A stretch of DNA of 53,431 bases from Nodosilinea sp. FACHB-131 (lineage in GTDB: Bacteria > Cyanobacteriota > Cyanobacteriia > Phormidesmidales > Phormidesmidaceae), in contig NZ_JACJOF010000043.1 of the NCBI RefSeq assembly GCF_014695395.1, positions 1 through 53,431 on the forward strand. Reading direction: 5' to 3'. How positions within the stretch are numbered: the stretch's first letter is position 1; each line of letters begins with the position of its first letter. Of this stretch, positions 16,671-26,264 are shown piece by piece. The position numbers were made by a program, and so were the translations under genes. The notes under the pieces are model-generated. The model searched no databases, had not been told where the DNA came from, and was given only the letters and a program-made list of their open reading frames with translations.

Positions 16671-18128
16671 TCAGGTTTTGGGTTGAGGGTCAGGTAGCAG
16701 CAGGTAGTAAATCAGCCACAGGCTCAGGAGCAGTAGGCCCAGGGCGGGGATATGGGTTAAGACCCAGTCCCCTAGCCACAGAGCTAGGCGGCTGAAGACC
16801 AGCAGCAGGTAGAGAAAACTTAGGGGGGCATAGGCCAACAGCAGCCAGTAGTCGCTGCCGGACTCTGGACTGGATTTGCGTTGTAGCAGACTGGCGTAGA
16901 GAGCGAAGGAGCGGGCTCTCAAGTTGTTGATGCCGCTGGCGGCGGAAACTAAGTGGTAGCCATCAAATTTCGCCATGGGGTTGAGGTTGAGCAGGACAGT
17001 AAACAGGGAAGCACCAATTAGCAGGAAGCTAGCGGTGTGAAACCAGGAGCTGGGGGAGCTTAAATTCCATAGCCAGAAAGCCAGAGCACCAATGATGATT
17101 TGGCATAGTATTCCTGCACCAATCACCAGGGCAGCCTGGTGGCGGTAGCGCAGGCTGTAGGAGTCGCTGGTTTCTGTGTAGGCGGCAGGAATTAGGCACA
17201 TGAACAGCAGGCCCATCTCCGCAACGCGACCGCCATAGTGTTTCAGGGTGAAGGCGTGGGCCAGTTCGTGGACGGAGATAACCGCCATGGCCAGGACACC
17301 GAAGGGCAGCAGCAGACTCCAGCTGTAAGCGGCTATCAGAGACTGGGCGTAGGTCACGATGTAGGGCTGTTGAGCCAGTGCTTGCACTAGGGTGAAACTC
17401 AGAAACCCGCACAGCAGCCAGAAGGTCGGACGTTGCCAGATCCAGCGCAATTTATCGACGTGGCGTTCTAGCCAGGCATCAGGATTGAGCAGGGCACGTT
17501 TGAAGTACAACAGCTGTAGCGGATTGAATTTCTTTTTTGGAGGAGCGGGCGGGTCGATGCCCTGGAGCATGGACTTTAGGGCTAAGAAGCTGACAAGTTG
17601 CCGGATCTCGCTGGGGCTACGCTGATGGCGGTGAGCCAGTTGGGCAGCGGATTGCTGGTCTAGCTGTTCGATGATGGCTTTATCGGCAGGGCTAATCTGC
17701 AGGTGGGTGACAGTCTCGGGGTTGCGCAGAATCCAGTAGCCGTCGCTGTGCCCAATCCATTCCACGGCGGGCCGCAGTTGTAGGCAGGATGAGGTCGCAG
17801 GCTGTTTAGCGGCAGCTTGGGCTGACCCTATGTCCTCAACTGGTGCGAGAACGCCTGTCTGCATCAGCTGTTGCAACAGCCTAACTACTAGGTTAGGCGG
17901 GCAGGCTGGTCCAAAATGGCGCTGGCACCGCTGCTGCACCTGGCCCACGCTGTAGCGGTTGGTGAAGTGCAGCAGGGCATACCCGGCTATATCACTAACC
18001 CACAGGTGGATTTGACCATCACTTGATTTAAGGCTGTAGCCGTCGCTAGACCGGTGTTCGTAAAGACACCAATGGGGACGTAGGTCTGGACAGATCCACG
18101 TCTGGCTGTTTTCCCAGATTTCGCTCAT
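16671..18128 (-). CDS. PqqD-domain M50 (site-2-type) membrane metalloprotease
   Basis: This 485-residue protein has a PqqD-like winged-helix N-terminus (about 30-95), a linker, then several membrane segments. It carries the zinc motif HELAH (287-291) and a second ligand segment NPMAKFDGYH, both hallmarks of M50 peptidases of the 'putative peptide zinc metalloprotease' type. Such proteins pair with HlyD adaptors and process or export peptides. It is divergent from the large subtilase gene (339 bp apart), which may be its substrate or co-regulated cargo. Confidence 0.88.
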   Translation of the reverse strand: MSEIWENSQTWICPDLRPHWCLYEHRSSDGYSLKSSDGQIHLWVSDIAGYALLHFTNRYSVGQVQQRCQRHFGPACPPNLVVRLLQQLMQTGVLAPVEDIGSAQAAAKQPATSSCLQLRPAVEWIGHSDGYWILRNPETVTHLQISPADKAIIEQLDQQSAAQLAHRHQRSPSEIRQLVSFLALKSMLQGIDPPAPPKKKFNPLQLLYFKRALLNPDAWLERHVDKLRWIWQRPTFWLLCGFLSFTLVQALAQQPYIVTYAQSLIAAYSWSLLLPFGVLAMAVISVHELAHAFTLKHYGGRVAEMGLLFMCLIPAAYTETSDSYSLRYRHQAALVIGAGILCQIIIGALAFWLWNLSSPSSWFHTASFLLIGASLFTVLLNLNPMAKFDGYHLVSAASGINNLRARSFALYASLLQRKSSPESGSDYWLLLAYAPLSFLYLLLVFSRLALWLGDWVLTHIPALGLLLLSLWLIYYLLLPDPQPKT

Positions 18129-18467
18129 CTGCCTTTAGTAGCGTTATTTATTCGGTTTATCGGGAGCTTATCCGTAAGGTTCCCAGTTTTCTCAAGGATT
18201 TTTATCATTCCCTAAGCTTTTTCTATGTTTCTTCATCGATTTCTGATGTCGGAAGGGCATGTGTGAAATTTTACGTGTAAATACGTAGATTGTATTGCAA
18301 ATAAAACTCAGTACGAATTAGGGTACGGAGAACTTGTTGACCTCAATGCAGCTGCCCCCCTGTTCTGAGTGGTCTGACACTTACGCCTGTTGCAGGCGTT
18401 GGCTGGCTGGTTTTGCCGCCTGTTTAAGTGAGCTACCGTCTTTATCCTTCAGTCAGGGTGATTTGCC
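18129..18467. promoter_or_regulatory. Divergent control region for the M50/HlyD operon and the subtilase gene
   Basis: This 339-bp AT-rich region lies between two divergent genes. It contains TTTTACGTGTAAATACGTAG near 18269-18288 and a perfect 7-bp hairpin ACGCCTG-TTG-CAGGCGT (18383-18399) in the leader of the subtilase gene. No transcription factor site is identified with confidence. Confidence 0.45.
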
Positions 18468-21400
18468 ATGTCACTGTTCTTTCTCGGTTTCTCCCATCGC
18501 CGTCGTCAGAAGCCCCAGGGGTTTGCCCAGAAGCAGCACCAGACGCTGTTCTTAGAGCCCAGGCTGACACCTAGTGGAGTTGTGGATATGGAGGGGGAGA
18601 CGCCGGATGTGGCGGATCTCCATATCCCGGGTTGGGGTGATGAGGCGGAAGAGTTTGACTCAGAATTTGACGCCAGCGATGCGGAGGCCGATGAGGTCGA
18701 GGCTGGAGTCGATGAAAAAGTTGCGGCAACGGCTGATTTAGAGGGTGACCTAGAGGGGAGTGATGCGGCCCTGGTCACGTTCTTAGAAGAGGATTTTCTG
18801 TTAGAGGAAGAGCTGGAGGAGATTGACCCTGAGGCTTATCTAGCTAATTTGGATGGCCCAATTCAGTTTGAGTCGGGGGTCTTCACGGTTGGGGAAACGG
18901 GGGAGGTCAGCATTGACTTCTTGTTTGATGGCGGCGGCTATCAGGGTGAGTTGGCCATTTTCAGCTTGGAGGGCATGGAAGAGTTTGACCCTGGCTCTGA
19001 GGCGTTTATTCAGGAGGCGGCCCGGCGGGCACTGAGTGAGTCGGAGTTAGGCCACATTGTTATTTCTGACCGTCTGGAGGGGGCCCGCTTTGACGGCCCG
19101 ACGCCGGGTGAGTCCGGTAATTGGAACTCCGGCGACTACCAAGGGGTGAAGACGTTCCAGATGAGACCGGGCGATCGCTTTGGCGTCATGCTAGTGCCCA
19201 ATGGTCGCGTCGAGGCGGTAGCCGATAATCCTGGTGTGGGTGGTGCTAGCACTCCGCTGTTCTCGCTGGCGACCGCAAACCCAGATGATATGTTCGCAAC
19301 CGGGCAAATTGCTGATGCAACTGGCGGAGGCAAAGTGTTTGTATTCGAAGATTTAAGGGTGGACCAAGGCAGTGATCGTGACTACAACGACCTTATTTTC
19401 CAAGTAACAGGAGCCTATGCAGAAACCGTGCTTCTGGATGACGTATTGGATGCTGAGGTTGATTGGCGCGACACAGACATGGGGCATCAAATTCTTGCCT
19501 ATGCTGATGCCTCTCTGGAATTCAACGAGGCAGCTGAGAATCAACCGCTGATCGGCATTATTGACACTGGCTTTAACGGCAGCAATCCAGATATTGACTA
19601 TTCACGAGTCATTTTAGGCCGTGACCTTGTGCATGGGGATGGCAATCCGCTTTTCCAAGATAGTGAAGGCAATGAGCATGGGACTCACATCCTAGGAATT
19701 ATCGGTGCAACACGGGATAACGGCATTGGGATCGATGGCATCAACGACGATGCCCCGATTTGGTTAGGACGTGCTGTTGGCTCCGGTCGATGGGCAGAAT
19801 CACTGATTGAGTTTGTCGATGCTGCCAAGGAATCCGGACAGCCAAACGCCGTTGTCAACCTGAGCTTTGATCTAACTCAAATAGATTCAGATGGAAATGT
19901 AACTACTCGCTATGAGTTTACTCCTGGAGAACGTCAGGCTCTTGAGTATGCGAGACAGAATAGAGTCTTAGTAATTGCATCATCTGGAAATAATGCTGGT
20001 GTTATGTCTGTGCTAGGACAGGCGTCTCAAGAGTTTGACAATATCATTACTGTTGGTTCATCAGATTATTCCGGAGATCGTGCAGAGTACGCTAGCTATG
20101 GTAACGGACTGGATTTAGTGTCCTTTGGTGGTACATCTAAAGAACCAGTCACTTCATTAATAGATAGCGGAGCCGATTTAGAGCTTTTAAGGGAAAGCGA
20201 TTTTCCTCTAAGCCCAGATAAGTTAAATCAGGAAGAGCAAGAGTTCTATTATGTAGCGAAAGACTCTGTTGAAAGACTTCGAGACGATCTTGATATCAAA
20301 GAGTATTTACGAGAATTCCAAGCAGCAATTTCATTAGAACTGGAAGACCTGAGCAATGATTCAGAAGCTCTGAATACAGATCTAATACAGAATTTGAGGA
20401 ATATTCAGAGTCTTTTTAAGTCCATGGAAGCAGCATGGATTGATCTGGAAAATATAGAAATCACAGACACACCTGATTCGATCATTCCTGGCAGCGTTAG
20501 AGATTTTCTAAATTCAGTAGACGAATATCTCGCCGATGAACTTGATAGGACTGCTCAAATTTCTGACTCTCCAAATGAGGAGATCACAGATTGGCTTCTA
20601 GCAGCACGGGAATACTTTGGCGCTCTTAAAGAAATTGATACAGGTTCTGAAATTGATAACAATTTGAGTTTAGAAGATGACTTCGGATTAGAGATCCCTG
20701 TGGATTTTGGTGTTGGTGGAATGGCAGGAACATCCGTTGCCACCGCCAAAGTAACAGGTGCTGCCTCTCAAGTCTGGGCTGCAAATCCTGATCTAAGCTA
20801 TCTGCAAGTTAAAGAGATTTTGAAACGAACAGCCGTTGATCTAAACACTCCAGGGTGGGATTCAGAAACGGGAGCAGGACTTGTCAACTTAGCAGCAGCA
20901 GTTAGCCTTGCGAAAGCAACTAGTCCTCAATCTCATACACCACCTCCCTTAAATATACCGACGTCTTGGGATGGGGAAGGCAAAGTTACTCCTTTTGAGC
21001 GTCCAGCTTCCTTGTTCTCAGGACAAATTGAGCGCGTCGGAGATGTTGCTGTTACTGGATGGCTTAGAGTTCGCTCAGGGCCAGGGCTAAACTTCGCTGA
21101 GGTAACGAAAATACCAGCTGGATCAGAGTTGATATTTAATGATCAAGCTCTTGGAGGGTGGGTTCATGACTTCAATAATTATGGCAGCAGCAGGCTTTGG
21201 TATCGTCTTGCAAACGGAATAGGGTGGATGTCTGCTTTGTACATACGGAATCTTGGTTCTAATAACCAACCTCAAATTCCTAGTGGGTTTCAAGTTGATA
21301 GTCAGTTTGCAGAAGCTTTTCAAACGTATCAAGGGATCCTTGGAAATCCCACCTCAGCACGATATAGCTTGGGTAATGGTGTATTCCGGCAAAATTTTGA

Positions 21401-22049
21401 GAAGGGTTACATCGATTGGAATGGTGTCGCTTCAACTGTATATCAACGAGGGGGAGAGACAGTAGGGAGTACTGGGCGAGCGCTTGCTGTTCCGCGAAGA
21501 TTTGTTTTACATCCTCGCTATCCAATGAGAAATTGGAGGCGCTCAACAGTTGCAGGAATTTTCGATACTAAAGGTCGTTCCCCCAGGAATTGGGTCGTTA
21601 GGTTAGATCGGCCACATGGAAGGGTTAATTACCCACACATCAATCTCAACCCAAAATTTACTGGAAGGCCAGATCCTCATATAAAAGTATCTCCTAGATT
21701 AGTAAGGATAGCTCGTCCACTCTCAAGAGGAGCTGCACTTATTAGTAGGGTAGCTTTACCAGTAGGTATAGGGCTGAGTGTATGGAATATTGGTTCAGCA
21801 CTTCGGCAGGATAATTGGCGATTAGGTCGGAATAGTAAAGATGCAATTGGTGAAGAAGCCGGTGGATGGGCTGGTGCTGCTGGTGGGGCATGGGCTGGAG
21901 CTAAAATTGGAGCAGGAATTGGATTTATGGTTGGAGGACCTGCTGGAGCAGTTGTTGGAGGACTTGTTGGAGGACTTGTTGGAGCTGTTGCAGGAAGTTT
22001 CGCAGGAAGCTGGGCGGGCAGAAGTTTGGCTTCACGTTTTTGGCGCTAG
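18468..22049 (+). CDS. Giant subtilase (S8) with LEPR-type N-terminus, DUF4114, SH3 and glycine-zipper tail
   Basis: This 1193-residue protein starts with a basic stretch and QTLFLEPRLTPSGVVD (near residues 24-39), resembling LEPR-type N-termini of large secreted repetitive proteins. An acidic region follows, then a DUF4114 domain ending RDYNDLIFQV. The S8 protease has Asp366 (IIDTG), His404 (HGTH) and Ser756 (GTSVATA). About 200 helical, acidic residues (about 560-745) are inserted just before the catalytic Ser. After the protease come an SH3-like segment (WLRVRSGPGLNF), a repeat-like segment (FQTYQGILGNPTSARY) and a basic region. The tail is a ~60-residue glycine zipper (AGAKIGAGIGFMVGGPAGAV) that looks membrane-active. 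Base composition drops sharply in G+C after about 19.3 kb, suggesting that the protease and tail were joined to a local N-terminus. It could be an exported toxin-like protease matured by the divergent M50/HlyD pair (inference). Confidence 0.85.
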   Translation: MSLFFLGFSHRRRQKPQGFAQKQHQTLFLEPRLTPSGVVDMEGETPDVADLHIPGWGDEAEEFDSEFDASDAEADEVEAGVDEKVAATADLEGDLEGSDAALVTFLEEDFLLEEELEEIDPEAYLANLDGPIQFESGVFTVGETGEVSIDFLFDGGGYQGELAIFSLEGMEEFDPGSEAFIQEAARRALSESELGHIVISDRLEGARFDGPTPGESGNWNSGDYQGVKTFQMRPGDRFGVMLVPNGRVEAVADNPGVGGASTPLFSLATANPDDMFATGQIADATGGGKVFVFEDLRVDQGSDRDYNDLIFQVTGAYAETVLLDDVLDAEVDWRDTDMGHQILAYADASLEFNEAAENQPLIGIIDTGFNGSNPDIDYSRVILGRDLVHGDGNPLFQDSEGNEHGTHILGIIGATRDNGIGIDGINDDAPIWLGRAVGSGRWAESLIEFVDAAKESGQPNAVVNLSFDLTQIDSDGNVTTRYEFTPGERQALEYARQNRVLVIASSGNNAGVMSVLGQASQEFDNIITVGSSDYSGDRAEYASYGNGLDLVSFGGTSKEPVTSLIDSGADLELLRESDFPLSPDKLNQEEQEFYYVAKDSVERLRDDLDIKEYLREFQAAISLELEDLSNDSEALNTDLIQNLRNIQSLFKSMEAAWIDLENIEITDTPDSIIPGSVRDFLNSVDEYLADELDRTAQISDSPNEEITDWLLAAREYFGALKEIDTGSEIDNNLSLEDDFGLEIPVDFGVGGMAGTSVATAKVTGAASQVWAANPDLSYLQVKEILKRTAVDLNTPGWDSETGAGLVNLAAAVSLAKATSPQSHTPPPLNIPTSWDGEGKVTPFERPASLFSGQIERVGDVAVTGWLRVRSGPGLNFAEVTKIPAGSELIFNDQALGGWVHDFNNYGSSRLWYRLANGIGWMSALYIRNLGSNNQPQIPSGFQVDSQFAEAFQTYQGILGNPTSARYSLGNGVFRQNFEKGYIDWNGVASTVYQRGGETVGSTGRALAVPRRFVLHPRYPMRNWRRSTVAGIFDTKGRSPRNWVVRLDRPHGRVNYPHINLNPKFTGRPDPHIKVSPRLVRIARPLSRGAALISRVALPVGIGLSVWNIGSALRQDNWRLGRNSKDAIGEEAGGWAGAAGGAWAGAKIGAGIGFMVGGPAGAVVGGLVGGLVGAVAGSFAGSWAGRSLASRFWR

Positions 22050-22105
22050 TCGTTCTATTGCTGGGCCATAATCATTAACAACACAGCTAGCTCTACGGCA
22101 ACAGC

Positions 22106-22538
22106 ATGGCGGCCCCACCCGACAACCTCACCCTCTATCGATACAAACGCACCAACAATGCCTACACCGAAGACTTGGGTGATGGGGTAACGCTGACGCT
22201 GATGCTGATACCCGGCGGGGAATTTATGATGGGTGCCCTAGAGGGCGAACCAAATAGCAACGGTACTAACGTCCCCAGCGATTGGTGAAGGTTCTCCCTT
22301 TTTTGATCGGTCGCTATCCGGTGACTCATGCTCAATGGATGGTAGTGGCGGGGTACAAGCAAGAAAAGCGAGAGTGAGCCCTGATTCGTACAGATTAAAG
22401 GGGGCTGACCTACCAATTGAGCAGGTGAACTGGCATGATGCTACTAAGTTTTCCAGCAGCTCTCGGCTCAAACTCAAAAAAGAAAAATGGGCTACTTTCC
22501 CCGGCGCGTCAGCGCCTCGAATTTTGTTTGGAGTTTAG
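22106..22538 (+). pseudogene. Broken FGE-sulfatase gene (relic of a third DGR-type target)
   Basis: The start reads MAAPP...TLMLIPGGEFMMGALEGEPN, matching the beginning of an FGE domain and the MAAPP start of DGR target 2. The frame then stops (PSDW, then TGA near 22288). The next homologous segment, LIGRYPVTHAQWMVVAGYK...LPIEQVNWHDATKF, continues in another frame, and a further shift is needed to read FQQLSAQTQKR. The domain core ([25 protein letters not shown]) and the variable C-terminus are missing. It is at least doubly frameshifted and truncated, and a TAGTTGCC-element fragment abuts its end. Confidence 0.75.
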
Positions 22539-22570
22539 GCGGGTAGAGGCCAGCCGCAGTGAGGGTTGAG

Positions 22571-22610
22571 TAGTTGCCTGCGCGCGCAATTAGCCGATCT
22601 GGCTTAACCC
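22571..22610 (+). repeat. TAGTTGCC element, left-end fragment
   Basis: TAGTTGCCTGCGCGCGCA followed by ATTAGCC and TCTGGCTTA matches the left ~40 bp of the element at 35152-35257. The right half is absent. Confidence 0.7.
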
Positions 22611-22613
22611 CAT

Positions 22614-23207
22614 TCAACAGTCATTTTGCTGGATATGTTTAATGGCGACAATTAGCGCATCTAGCATGACTTCATAGCTCTGATCAGTCGAACGGTTGAG
22701 GGTCATCAGTTCTTGCTGTTCTCGGGTGATGAAACCGTAGACGGCTGCATTGACCATCCGCATCACGTCGATCAAAGCATTCTCACTCAATTTGTATAGT
22801 TGCAGCGACTTCTGGAAGAAGTGCAAAGAGTTCTGAATGATTTCCGCCTCCTCTAGATCAGTAGGTCGCATTTGGTATTGCATCATTACCGCATAACGCC
22901 CAGGATATCGCTGGGCAAAGTTGCGGGTTGCTTGTGCCCCGATACGAAGTAAGGCAAAGGGTTCTATAGTGTCGGTCATCTGACTCTGGCAGTGCGTCAA
23001 ATAGTTGCGCCAGATTTCTAGGGCTACGGCGCGACGCAGCCCTGTGTTCCCGTCCAAGTGTTTGTAGATAGCAGGTGGCTTAACCCCTAGCTCTCGTGCT
23101 ACTCGATTGACACCCAACGCCAACTCCCCTTCTCGATCGAGGCAAGCGATCGCAGCTTGAACCACATCATGCGGCGTTAAAGAATTTTCTTTAGGCGGGC
23201 GACCCAT
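22614..23207 (-). CDS. TetR-family transcriptional regulator
   Basis: This 197-residue protein has an N-terminal helix-turn-helix (LALGVNRVARELGVKPPAIYKHLDGNTGLRRAV, with the typical YKHL recognition helix end) and a helical ligand-binding C-terminal domain of the TetR_C type. It is divergent from the amidase gene, with a symmetrical operator between them that touches its own start. It very likely represses itself and the amidase. Confidence 0.9.
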   Translation of the reverse strand: MGRPPKENSLTPHDVVQAAIACLDREGELALGVNRVARELGVKPPAIYKHLDGNTGLRRAVALEIWRNYLTHCQSQMTDTIEPFALLRIGAQATRNFAQRYPGRYAVMMQYQMRPTDLEEAEIIQNSLHFFQKSLQLYKLSENALIDVMRMVNAAVYGFITREQQELMTLNRSTDQSYEVMLDALIVAIKHIQQNDC

Positions 23208-23208
23208 G

Positions 23209-23231
23209 TTTAGTTAACTAGATTAACTAAA
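23209..23231. promoter_or_regulatory. TetR operator: perfect 9-bp inverted repeat
   Basis: TTTAGTTAA (23209-23217) and TTAACTAAA (23223-23231) are perfect inverted arms with a 5-bp centre. The site lies 1 bp upstream of the tetR start codon and about 45 bp from the amidase start, the standard position for divergent TetR control. Confidence 0.85.
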
Positions 23232-23275
23232 AGTGAATACAATTAACTTTATCAGAAATACCCTAGCTGACTCTC

Positions 23276-24754
23276 ATGACGAACCTAGCCTTCACTCCTG
23301 CCTATCAGCTTGCTCAGATAATTCGCGATCGCCAAGTCTCAGCAGTGGAAGTCCTCGACGCTTATCTGGCTCAAATCGCTCAGCATAACTCGAAGCTGAA
23401 TGCCATCTGTACCCTGGATGAAGAAAACGCCCGTGTCAGAGCTAAGCAAGCAGATGAAGCTTTAGGACGTGGAGAGAACTGGGGCGCTTTACATGGGGTG
23501 CCAGTCACCATTAAGGATATTTTTGAAACAGCAGGACTCCGTACCACAGCAGGGTACATTCCCCTCAAAGACTATATTCCCCAGCAAGATGCAACAGTCG
23601 TTTCAAGGTTGCGCTCAGCCGGAGCTGTCATTATGGGCAAAACCAACATGGCAGAATTGGCGGGGGATTACCAAAGTACCAACTCTCTCTTCCCACGAGT
23701 GAATAATCCCTGGAATCTCGATTACACCCCTGGGGGAAGTTCTGGAGGCAGTGCTGCTGCTGTTGCTGCTGGATTATCGCCTTTAGATTTGGGAAATGAT
23801 ATTGCAGGTTCGGTTCGTCAGCCTGCTCATTTCTGTGGTGTCTATGGCTTAAAGCCGACTGACCGTCGCATTTCTACCGCAGGACAAATTCCAGAAGTTC
23901 CTGGGATGCCAGTCTGTATTCGACAGATGATCACCGTGGGCTGTTTTGCCCGATCGCTCGAAGACCTTAAACTCTGCTTTTCATTGATTGTGGGAGCCGA
24001 CGAGCGCCGCCCTGATGTTCCACCTCTGCCGTTGGATATTCCTACTGGCAAGTCTTTGCAAAATCTCAAAATTGCTTGGATGGATCAATGGACTGAGGTG
24101 CCAGTTGCCTCTGAAATTCGAGCCACGATGCAAGCTGTGAAGCAAAAGCTGGTTCAATCCAATGTCCAAATTGCTCCTTGGCAGCCCCAAGACTTTGATC
24201 TTTCTCAGATCCTGAATCTGTACGGACGATTGGCAGCTTACATTAACATTTACGCTCAGCCTGTAGACCGCTACAACGTGCGCCGAAGCTTAACCCAAAT
24301 TTTTCGTACCGCTACTCAAGGTGATCGCTCACTTCGCAGACTAGGCGATTTCAGCCGTCTTCTCCCAGAATTATTAAATCCTAGCTTGAAGGGATATTTT
24401 GAGGTATTGACTGAGCGCGATCGCTTTACGACTCAACTTGATAGAGCATTGGAGCCTTGGGATGTTTGGTTGACCCCAGTTGCGGCGACTGTGGCGTTCC
24501 CCCATTGTCCTGCTTGGAGTGCAGTTGAGGTTGATGGTAAACCCTATCCTCACGCTGTTGCCAATGGGGCTTACACAATGCCTTTCAATCTGAGCGGGCA
24601 TCCTGCTGTGATCATTCCGATTGGACAAACTCAAGATGGATTACCGATTGGAATGCAAATTGTGGGAAAACGGTGGCGTGAAATGGAATTGTTGGCGATC
24701 TCTCAAGAGCTTGACAAAGTGGTTGGCGGTTTTCAACATCCGGCAGGCCATTGA
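23276..24754 (+). CDS. Amidase-signature family hydrolase
   Basis: This 492-residue enzyme has the Ser-cisSer-Lys triad of amidases: Lys80 (TIKDIF), the cis Ser in PGGSSGGSAAA (about 156) and the nucleophile Ser179 in NDIAGSVRQPAHFCGVYGLKPT. The usual GTD before the nucleophile is GND here, a tolerated variant. The substrate is unknown; GatA is excluded because GatB/C are absent and the family includes many general amide hydrolases. It is under likely control of the divergent TetR protein, so the substrate or product may be the inducer. Confidence 0.92.
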   Translation: MTNLAFTPAYQLAQIIRDRQVSAVEVLDAYLAQIAQHNSKLNAICTLDEENARVRAKQADEALGRGENWGALHGVPVTIKDIFETAGLRTTAGYIPLKDYIPQQDATVVSRLRSAGAVIMGKTNMAELAGDYQSTNSLFPRVNNPWNLDYTPGGSSGGSAAAVAAGLSPLDLGNDIAGSVRQPAHFCGVYGLKPTDRRISTAGQIPEVPGMPVCIRQMITVGCFARSLEDLKLCFSLIVGADERRPDVPPLPLDIPTGKSLQNLKIAWMDQWTEVPVASEIRATMQAVKQKLVQSNVQIAPWQPQDFDLSQILNLYGRLAAYINIYAQPVDRYNVRRSLTQIFRTATQGDRSLRRLGDFSRLLPELLNPSLKGYFEVLTERDRFTTQLDRALEPWDVWLTPVAATVAFPHCPAWSAVEVDGKPYPHAVANGAYTMPFNLSGHPAVIIPIGQTQDGLPIGMQIVGKRWREMELLAISQELDKVVGGFQHPAGH

Positions 24755-25496
24755 GTCTTTTCGCTAGTTGCGGTGCAGCGCACAGCCACCAGTCTCTAGT
24801 TTTGAGTTCAAGGTTATCTGCTGCCGCTGACCTATGCGGTTGGACCGCCTGTAGTCAACCTATTTCCTAAAATATCAACTTTGAATGAGCAGAATGGCAC
24901 TGCTGGGAGGTCGGAGAGGTAACTATCGAGCAAACCGAGTGCTCAATGGCCTTAACCTGCTGAAGGCTTGTAGGTTGAGTAGTTGCCTGCGCGCAATTAG
25001 CCAATCTGGCTTACCCCACGCCTGTACTCACGAAAGAGCTGCCAAGAGAGGCTGTGATGCTTTGTGGCGCGGGGCAATTAGCCTGAGCAGTTTTGTTGGC
25101 TCACAGAGGCACTGACCGGATCAGATGCCGGCGTGAGAATGCCACAACTGGAAACCCCGTATAAACACGATGGTCAAATTGCTGTAGCTTTTGTGTCTGC
25201 CTACGATGCCCCTAGACGGACTACCTATTCTTGGTGCGACACAACGCCACTAGCCGCGGCCACATCAGCAATCATGCGGTCGCTCTGGATATAAGGGATG
25301 CCTGCTCGATGCTCGGCATTAGTGGGGCTAGCACTTACAGCTTCTAGCGTGAAGTAGACTAGGCAGCCTCATCGCCCTATATAATTTCATGTCTCAGGGT
25401 CGATGCCGAGTTCTTTGCAGTCGCGGTTGGGGCAGAGCTCTGCCAAAGTGAGCCGCTCTTGAGTTAAAGCCTTAGCTCCTTTGTTCATTTCTTAAA
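24755..25496. other. Intergenic region holding a full TAGTTGCC element
   Basis: About 740 bp with no supported gene apart from the repeat at 24980-25080. Small frames at 24885-25115 run through that repeat and are not real. A 51-codon frame from 25139 has no family resemblance. Confidence 0.5.
24980..25080 (+). repeat. TAGTTGCC inverted-repeat element, full copy A
   Basis: A 101-bp element with left end TAGTTGCCTGCGCGCA and right end GTGGCGCGGGGCAATTA (inverted ends, one mismatch at the tip). The interior matches the copy at 35152-35257 closely (ACGAAAGAGCTGCCAAGA and neighbours). Its short length, inverted ends and lack of a gene make it MITE-like. Confidence 0.75.
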
Positions 25497-26264
25497 TCAG
25501 CAATGTCTAGAAACCATTTTGTGTAATTGCTGACTCAAAAGATGCTTTAGTTTGAACACAGGACAGCGACTCGAGGGCATTGAAGAATTTTCTCCAACCA
25601 ACTTTGCATTGAGGGCTACACTAGCTACCTGGCTTTGAGCGATCTGGAGTGCAGCATGAGCCTTTGCAAGCGCTTTAGAATCTTTGTTGATGGCCGACAT
25701 CTGCTGCAAATAGGCATTGAGGTAACGCATTCGCACCTGGGGTTCTTCACTGGTTCGGCTGAGAAAGGGCAGATCAGATTCGGTCATGAATCGAATTGCC
25801 AGCATGGGAATCGGGCTCCGCAGAGGCCGAAAGTCTGGATTGTGTAGCCCAGGGCTTTCGTTATGCTCATGAAATTCTCCAATCATTAGCCCTTCTTCTA
25901 CAAAGAAGGGCTTTAATTGCTGCTGAACTCGATCAACTACGGCTGTTTGCTCAAGCAGCCCTGAAATATCTGGAAAAATCAGTAAAATTGCTTTATATAC
26001 GGCCAGATCACCCTGCTGTGGCTCCATCATCAAAAATTGGGTTCGATAGCTTTTCACCAGATCGGCGATTTGAGACTCCTCCAGCCCTTCAGTATGAATC
26101 ACGACACTTTTTATAGTGTCCATTCGCAGCGCTCGTGGCACAAATGGGCAGACAATTCCTGGCCGCCCTAACTTAGGATGAGGATTACCTAAAAACTCTT
26201 TTATCCAATCTTGAATTTTCTCTATATAGACGACATCCGCAGCTTTTCTAGATGTTGTGAGCAT
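25497..26264 (-). CDS. DUF6875-like protein
   Basis: This 255-residue protein has an N-terminus with WIKEFLGNPHPKLGRPGIVCPFVPRAL, the signature I associate with the DUF6875 family. A conserved GEFHEHNESPGLHNPDF and a LRSPIPMLAIRFM segment lie in the middle, followed by an Ala-rich helix. The family is often found beside natural-product genes. It is divergent from the A-PCP-TE protein at 26978, which fits. No enzymatic role is known to me. Confidence 0.65.
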   Translation of the reverse strand: MLTTSRKAADVVYIEKIQDWIKEFLGNPHPKLGRPGIVCPFVPRALRMDTIKSVVIHTEGLEESQIADLVKSYRTQFLMMEPQQGDLAVYKAILLIFPDISGLLEQTAVVDRVQQQLKPFFVEEGLMIGEFHEHNESPGLHNPDFRPLRSPIPMLAIRFMTESDLPFLSRTSEEPQVRMRYLNAYLQQMSAINKDSKALAKAHAALQIAQSQVASVALNAKLVGENSSMPSSRCPVFKLKHLLSQQLHKMVSRHC

